Source: Triatoma infestans (taxonomy: Eukaryota; Arthropoda; Insecta; Hemiptera; Reduviidae). Taken from it: a stretch of DNA of 64,000 bases. The stretch spans positions 1-64,000 of the forward strand of contig JAAEAF010007837.1 in NCBI GenBank assembly GCA_011037195.1. The letters run 5' to 3'. Each line of letters begins with the position of its first letter. Within the stretch, counting starts at the first letter, position 1. The notes under the pieces were generated by a model, which was given only the letters and a program-made list of their open reading frames with translations, was not told the DNA's origin and did not search any database. The position numbers and the translations under genes were made by a program. Shown piece by piece: positions 60,257 through 64,000 of this stretch.

Positions 60257-61880
60257 ACTGACAGACTTAACTAATGGTCCGGGCATATTACCAATTAAAG
60301 TGCAAGATTCGTATATAATGGATAAATACTTCACTTATATGCATTGTATAAAATTATCAAGACTTCAGGAAGAATTAATAAATATCGAATATACTTTAGA
60401 TAGCCTCACAGAACCGGAGAAAAACTTCAGAAGTAATTACACAGACTCACTGAAAAGCAATTCACATACCTTTTTAAAACTTATCTAAAGGCTCAATAGC
60501 TTACACCCAAGACAAATTGGATCACATACTAGTCAATTCAAAAAACACAAGAACTAAACGAGGTTTATAAATGCTCTAGGTACCGCAATATCACGGATCA
60601 CCGGAAACATGGGCGCAAACGATAAAAAATATTATGACAAAGTAATTAGTAAAATTGAAAGGAACGATTACCAACTACAACATAACATTCAACAACAATT
60701 AATAGTAAATAAAAAACTGCTCGCGGTATTTAATAAAGACTTGCCTATCATAAGAGACAACTCCAAAATTAGGAGACTCCTTAATTACGATATAAGTAAC
60801 ACCCTTGAAATAAATCAACTTTACTCTACCTCACAGGCAGCCCTAAATTTACTAACAAAAAAATAAATGACCTAGACGAATCAATTGAATTTTGTAAACT
60901 ATATATACTCCAAATCAGCGTAATCTCACCCAAAGAATTAGGAAAATTGCAATTAATTAACAATATCGATCTTATCTCTGGAAATACAGAAATTTTATGG
61001 CAAATTGGAAAAATCCATTACTCTATCACACCCACTCACCTCTATTACTTTATACAATTACCGTTGAAAAACCCCCTGATCGAAACCTACTTCCTATTAT
61101 CCTATCCATATAATAATAAAACAACCACCCTTACTACCCTGTGGCACACCCTTCATCAATATTAAAAACCAACGTGACATACAAAGCACAATGTGAACTG
61201 TTACTAGATAACTATTATTGTAAAAATACAATTGTTAATGATCTATGTATAACCAATCTACTACACTACAACATAACTACTACATAAGTATACCAAAGCC
61301 ATATATTATTTAATTTATAATAACCCACTTATAAGCATTGCCAAAAACAAAACTAAACTCACCATTAATACTAAACCCATTACCTTACTACAGTTTGATG
61401 ATAGTGAGCAATTAAACAGTTGTAAGGCAATGTATCAATACAAAGAAATAAGCAATATTTAATAGATAAGTTCCCAAACAACCAAACCCCGCCAATATCT
61501 CCTTTTTAGATCTTCATAACCTATATAAATTCTTTACCATATGAAGCACTTGAAGAAAGAGAAGGAAATACCACCAACCACACTCTCATGTTATTCGTCT
61601 TAACTACCACATCTACTACACGTCTCTACTACACTTTGTCTTTCACTACCGTAGAGCACTATATATTATGTATGTAATATCTTCAAAACACCAAGAATTC
61701 AGAATACGGTAACCAACCAAGGACCAACAGAAGAGGAAGAAACAGGAGTCCCTGTGAATTATCCACCACTACCAATTAGCGGAACATCTATCATGACAAA
61801 TTCTCCAACTACAATGGCCGCCTATCAGCAGCACCTCAAAAGCTTCAGCCTTTTGGTGAAGACCCGAAAACTTAAGGAAG
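60201..61880 (+). pseudogene. env-like (fusion-glycoprotein type) pseudogene
   Basis: The ATG at 60201 opens a hydrophobic signal-peptide-like start (LTPLLLILL) and overlaps the end of pol. A furin-like basic site (R-T-K-R) is encoded near 60550-60561. A stop and a frame change follow at once, and the frame at 60609-60866 continues with acidic and helical sequence of the type found after the fusion region in insect errantivirus envelope proteins, which are related to baculovirus F proteins. A further frame change occurs near 60866, with the next part at 60947-61165. Past 61170 the frame is badly decayed and a membrane anchor cannot be placed with certainty. The gene cannot make a full product. 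Confidence 0.72.
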
Positions 61881-61883
61881 AGG
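61874..61883 (+). promoter_or_regulatory. Polypurine tract
   Basis: AAGGAAGAGG lies directly before the 3' LTR. It would prime plus-strand DNA synthesis. Confidence 0.8.
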
Positions 61884-62125
61884 AGTTATATCATAAGAAA
61901 CGCCAACGCAGCACCTAAGACGTCTACGCACACAATCTAGATAAGAATTCCCTTATATACAGTCGCAAAACCCCTCCAGATCAGTCCGCCCGTCAGGGTT
62001 AAACGCCTAGTGCCCTGAAGCTATCTAGATAAGTGATATATGTTTTGTCTTTGTAAACTGTGTAGTATTAAGTAACAAAGTGTTGCCTTTTTAAAAAACA
62101 TATTTGTGGCACACATAATATAACT
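61884..62125 (+). repeat. 3' LTR
   Basis: A 242-bp LTR, AGTTA...TAACT, with TATATA at 61954-61959. At the place of the 5' LTR polyadenylation signal it reads AACAAA (62074-62079), so the signal that would end the element's transcript is changed here. It is followed by the target duplication CGAG (62126-62129). Confidence 0.92.
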
Positions 62126-62129
62126 CGAG

Positions 62130-64000
62130 CAAGAATATTCTCTGTGATGACTTCTTCCAAAAGGTCAATAATTGTGCACTTTCAACCCACAAACTGCAGC
62201 ATTCGAAATTTTGCAAGTATTTTTATATTAACCTAGAACACGTGGATACTATCAGTAAAACTTGGCACTAAATCATCTTACTACACTGTAAGATGAATTT
62301 CAAATTTTCAAAATCAAATTTTGCCGGCATTGATGTTTGGTAGGTTACGATAAAATGTTTGATTTTATTGGGAAGTGCGAAATTTTGATTTTTTTTTGTT
62401 TCCGCGACTTTCTTGCCAACGGCTGCAGCAGTTTTCTTTAAAAAAAAAAATTAAAAATTCGTTATTGAACAAGTATATAAACCTGTCACTTTTAATTGAA
62501 ACATTTGTCTGAGTTAAATTAATTTTAGGATTCGGTTCTGAAGGTTCACTTCTAAATTGAATTTGCATAACCTGGGTCAAATGATTTCAGGAGATTCTGA
62601 ATGATTCGTTACATTAGGTTTACATCTAACCATCTATTTCTGGTGTTAGTGGTGTTTGATTATAAGCGCTATCTGATGCTCTACAATATAGTCAAATTTA
62701 GAGTTAGCTCTAATTGGCCAAACCAAAGATGAAATTAAAATTCCACATCACTCAAACTTTCAACTAAATAATATGTTTAATAAAAATACCGTATAAAAAT
62801 ATAATGCTAACAATTAGAATAGTGTGATTCGCAGTAAGAGGAAGTCACAGCAGATTATAGTTTTAATTTAAACTAGCATTAATACTAACTTTATTTGAGT
62901 TTAATGTACTCTAGGAAGAAAAGGGTAAACCAAAATGGCGAACAGAAACGATGTAACAAAAAATGAGAAAAAAACGAGTTTAGCGACCGGATTTATAAAT
63001 GTAAATAGGCCACCAATGTTAGGTTTCACCTCGATTTTGGCAAGTTGTTGGCCCACCAGGCAGACCAACTTTCTCACACCAACCAACATTGCACACACAC
63101 ACCATTTTGTCCGTATATTTGTGGTTCGTATTCTGTTCAAACAAGTTTTTTTTGTCTATGTTTGTCTTCTTTTTTTTTGTTTACTTTTTAGTAAATGTTT
63201 ATTTTATATTCTTTAACTACGGACGCTTTAAAGCGTGCCAGTGACTGGCCATTGATCAAAGCCCCACTATTTATCACTTTCTTTATTGTAGTTGGAAGAA
63301 CTATGGCAATCCTGTCATATTTTCGAAATTAAATTATCACAAAAAAAAGGGTCCTCTAAATGACTTTAGCAAATAAAGTTTGTGTTCGTCAGCAAATGTC
63401 TGTGTGCTCTGCGCGAACAACTCAAACAGGAAACAGGACAGTAGGCATAAACAATATTCCATTCACTAACACCAAGGGAAGAACAGACTGGATGTTTTGA
63501 ATAAATGAGGTCTCTCAAATTTTTTCTTTAGTCGTTATGCAATTTTCTTGAAAACTGTCCAAAAAAATTGAAAAACTATTTACTTTTTAATCATGGCTTT
63601 TCAATTACCTATTCACAGTTTGACCTATCACTTGGATTTGAAGTACTTTTCTGGAAAAACTGATTTTAGTAAAACTGCAAAGTGACAGGCTTACAATTAA
63701 AGTGCAATGTAGCTTCCAAAATCTGTTACACTATAAAGAACAACGTTTAGTAATAATTCAAGTTTTGAATAATTAGAATTATGACAATCGTAAAAAAAAG
63801 AGAAACTCTTAGGAAGAAAATGACAACAGTCATTTTCTACAATGACAAGCCAGTGGGCGGGCCTGTATTGTATTATCAGGTTTCTTTTGAGATGAGAAGG
63901 GTTTGTTGTGCCCTTCTGGTCATCCCGATTGAGTTATCCCACTGTTTAAAGTAACATTCTATTTGGACTAGAGACTGTTTGCAGCAACTTAATACTTGAT
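62130..64000. other. Non-coding stretch with family A copies
   Basis: Family A fragments lie at about 62270-62600 and 63270-63800 (+, with ACTTTCTTTATTGTAGTTGG and CAATCCTGTCATATTTTCG). The frame at 62935-63216 starts with a good context (AAAATGGCG) but turns into a Phe/Leu/Val-rich low-complexity end and has no recognised domain; it is not called as a gene. Confidence 0.45.

Larger units (their letters stand above)
55632..62125 (+). mobile_element. Ty3/Gypsy errantivirus-like LTR retrotransposon, complete but inactive
   Basis: This 6,494-bp provirus has LTRs of 240 and 242 bp starting AGTTA and ending TAACT, a primer-binding site, a polypurine tract, and a perfect 4-bp target duplication CGAG (55628-55631 and 62126-62129). 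The inner order is gag remnant, protease, reverse transcriptase, RNase H, integrase, env-like gene, which fits Gypsy-type errantiviruses. Every gene carries stops or frameshifts. By eye the two LTRs differ by roughly ten substitutions and several indels, so the insertion is not recent. Confidence 0.92.

Noticed and set aside
62935..63216. 93-codon frame with a good start context
   Set aside because: The second half is Phe/Leu/Val-rich translation of T-rich DNA; no domain, and flanked by decayed repeats.

Overview
The window is animal nuclear DNA. It is AT-rich, rich in CA/TG microsatellites, and has no long open frame of cellular origin. I recognise no host protein-coding gene with confidence and no rRNA or functional tRNA gene. 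The recognisable content is mobile DNA: a Ty3/Gypsy element with an env-like third gene, two Penelope-like elements (PLEs), a mariner, remnants of several non-LTR retrotransposons (including an R1-like and a Jockey-like one), a tRNA-derived SINE, a MITE-like element, large inverted-repeat (foldback) elements and minisatellites. An env-bearing Gypsy element, R1- and Jockey-type LINEs and mariner together fit an arthropod best, but this is inference and I do not name a species.

Layout. 1-5.9 kb: non-coding DNA made of decayed copies of one dominant unidentified repeat (called family A here). 5.9-8.4 kb: two palindromic elements. 9.8-10.5 kb: a PLE terminal fragment joined to the RNase H end of a LINE. 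12.5-13.8 kb: a full-length but broken mariner. 15.9-18.7 kb and 21.2-23.4 kb: two related, broken PLE copies with reverse transcriptase and GIY-YIG endonuclease remnants. 23.4-26.6 kb: SINE and other short repeats. 26.6-38 kb: mostly family A debris with two short tandem arrays. 38.3-39.1 kb: R1-like LINE remnant. 40.1-40.4 kb: MITE-like element. 42.6-43.1 kb: Jockey-like LINE remnant. 43-49 kb: dense family A. 49.2-50.0 kb: a third foldback element. 52.2-52.5 kb: 20-bp minisatellite. 52.9-53.1 kb: an A-tailed retroposed insert with a 16-bp target duplication. 55.6-62.1 kb: complete Gypsy/errantivirus-like provirus with LTRs, primer-binding site, polypurine tract and 4-bp target duplication, but with all genes broken. 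62.1-64 kb: more family A.

No intact autonomous element remains: each transposase, polymerase or envelope-like frame carries stops or frameshifts. The most interesting signal is a recurring hammerhead-ribozyme-like core (CTGANGA, hairpin, then GAAAC or a decayed form). It occurs in the PLE terminal repeats and also in the foldback elements, which suggests that the foldbacks are PLE-derived inverted terminal-repeat pairs that have lost their coding body.
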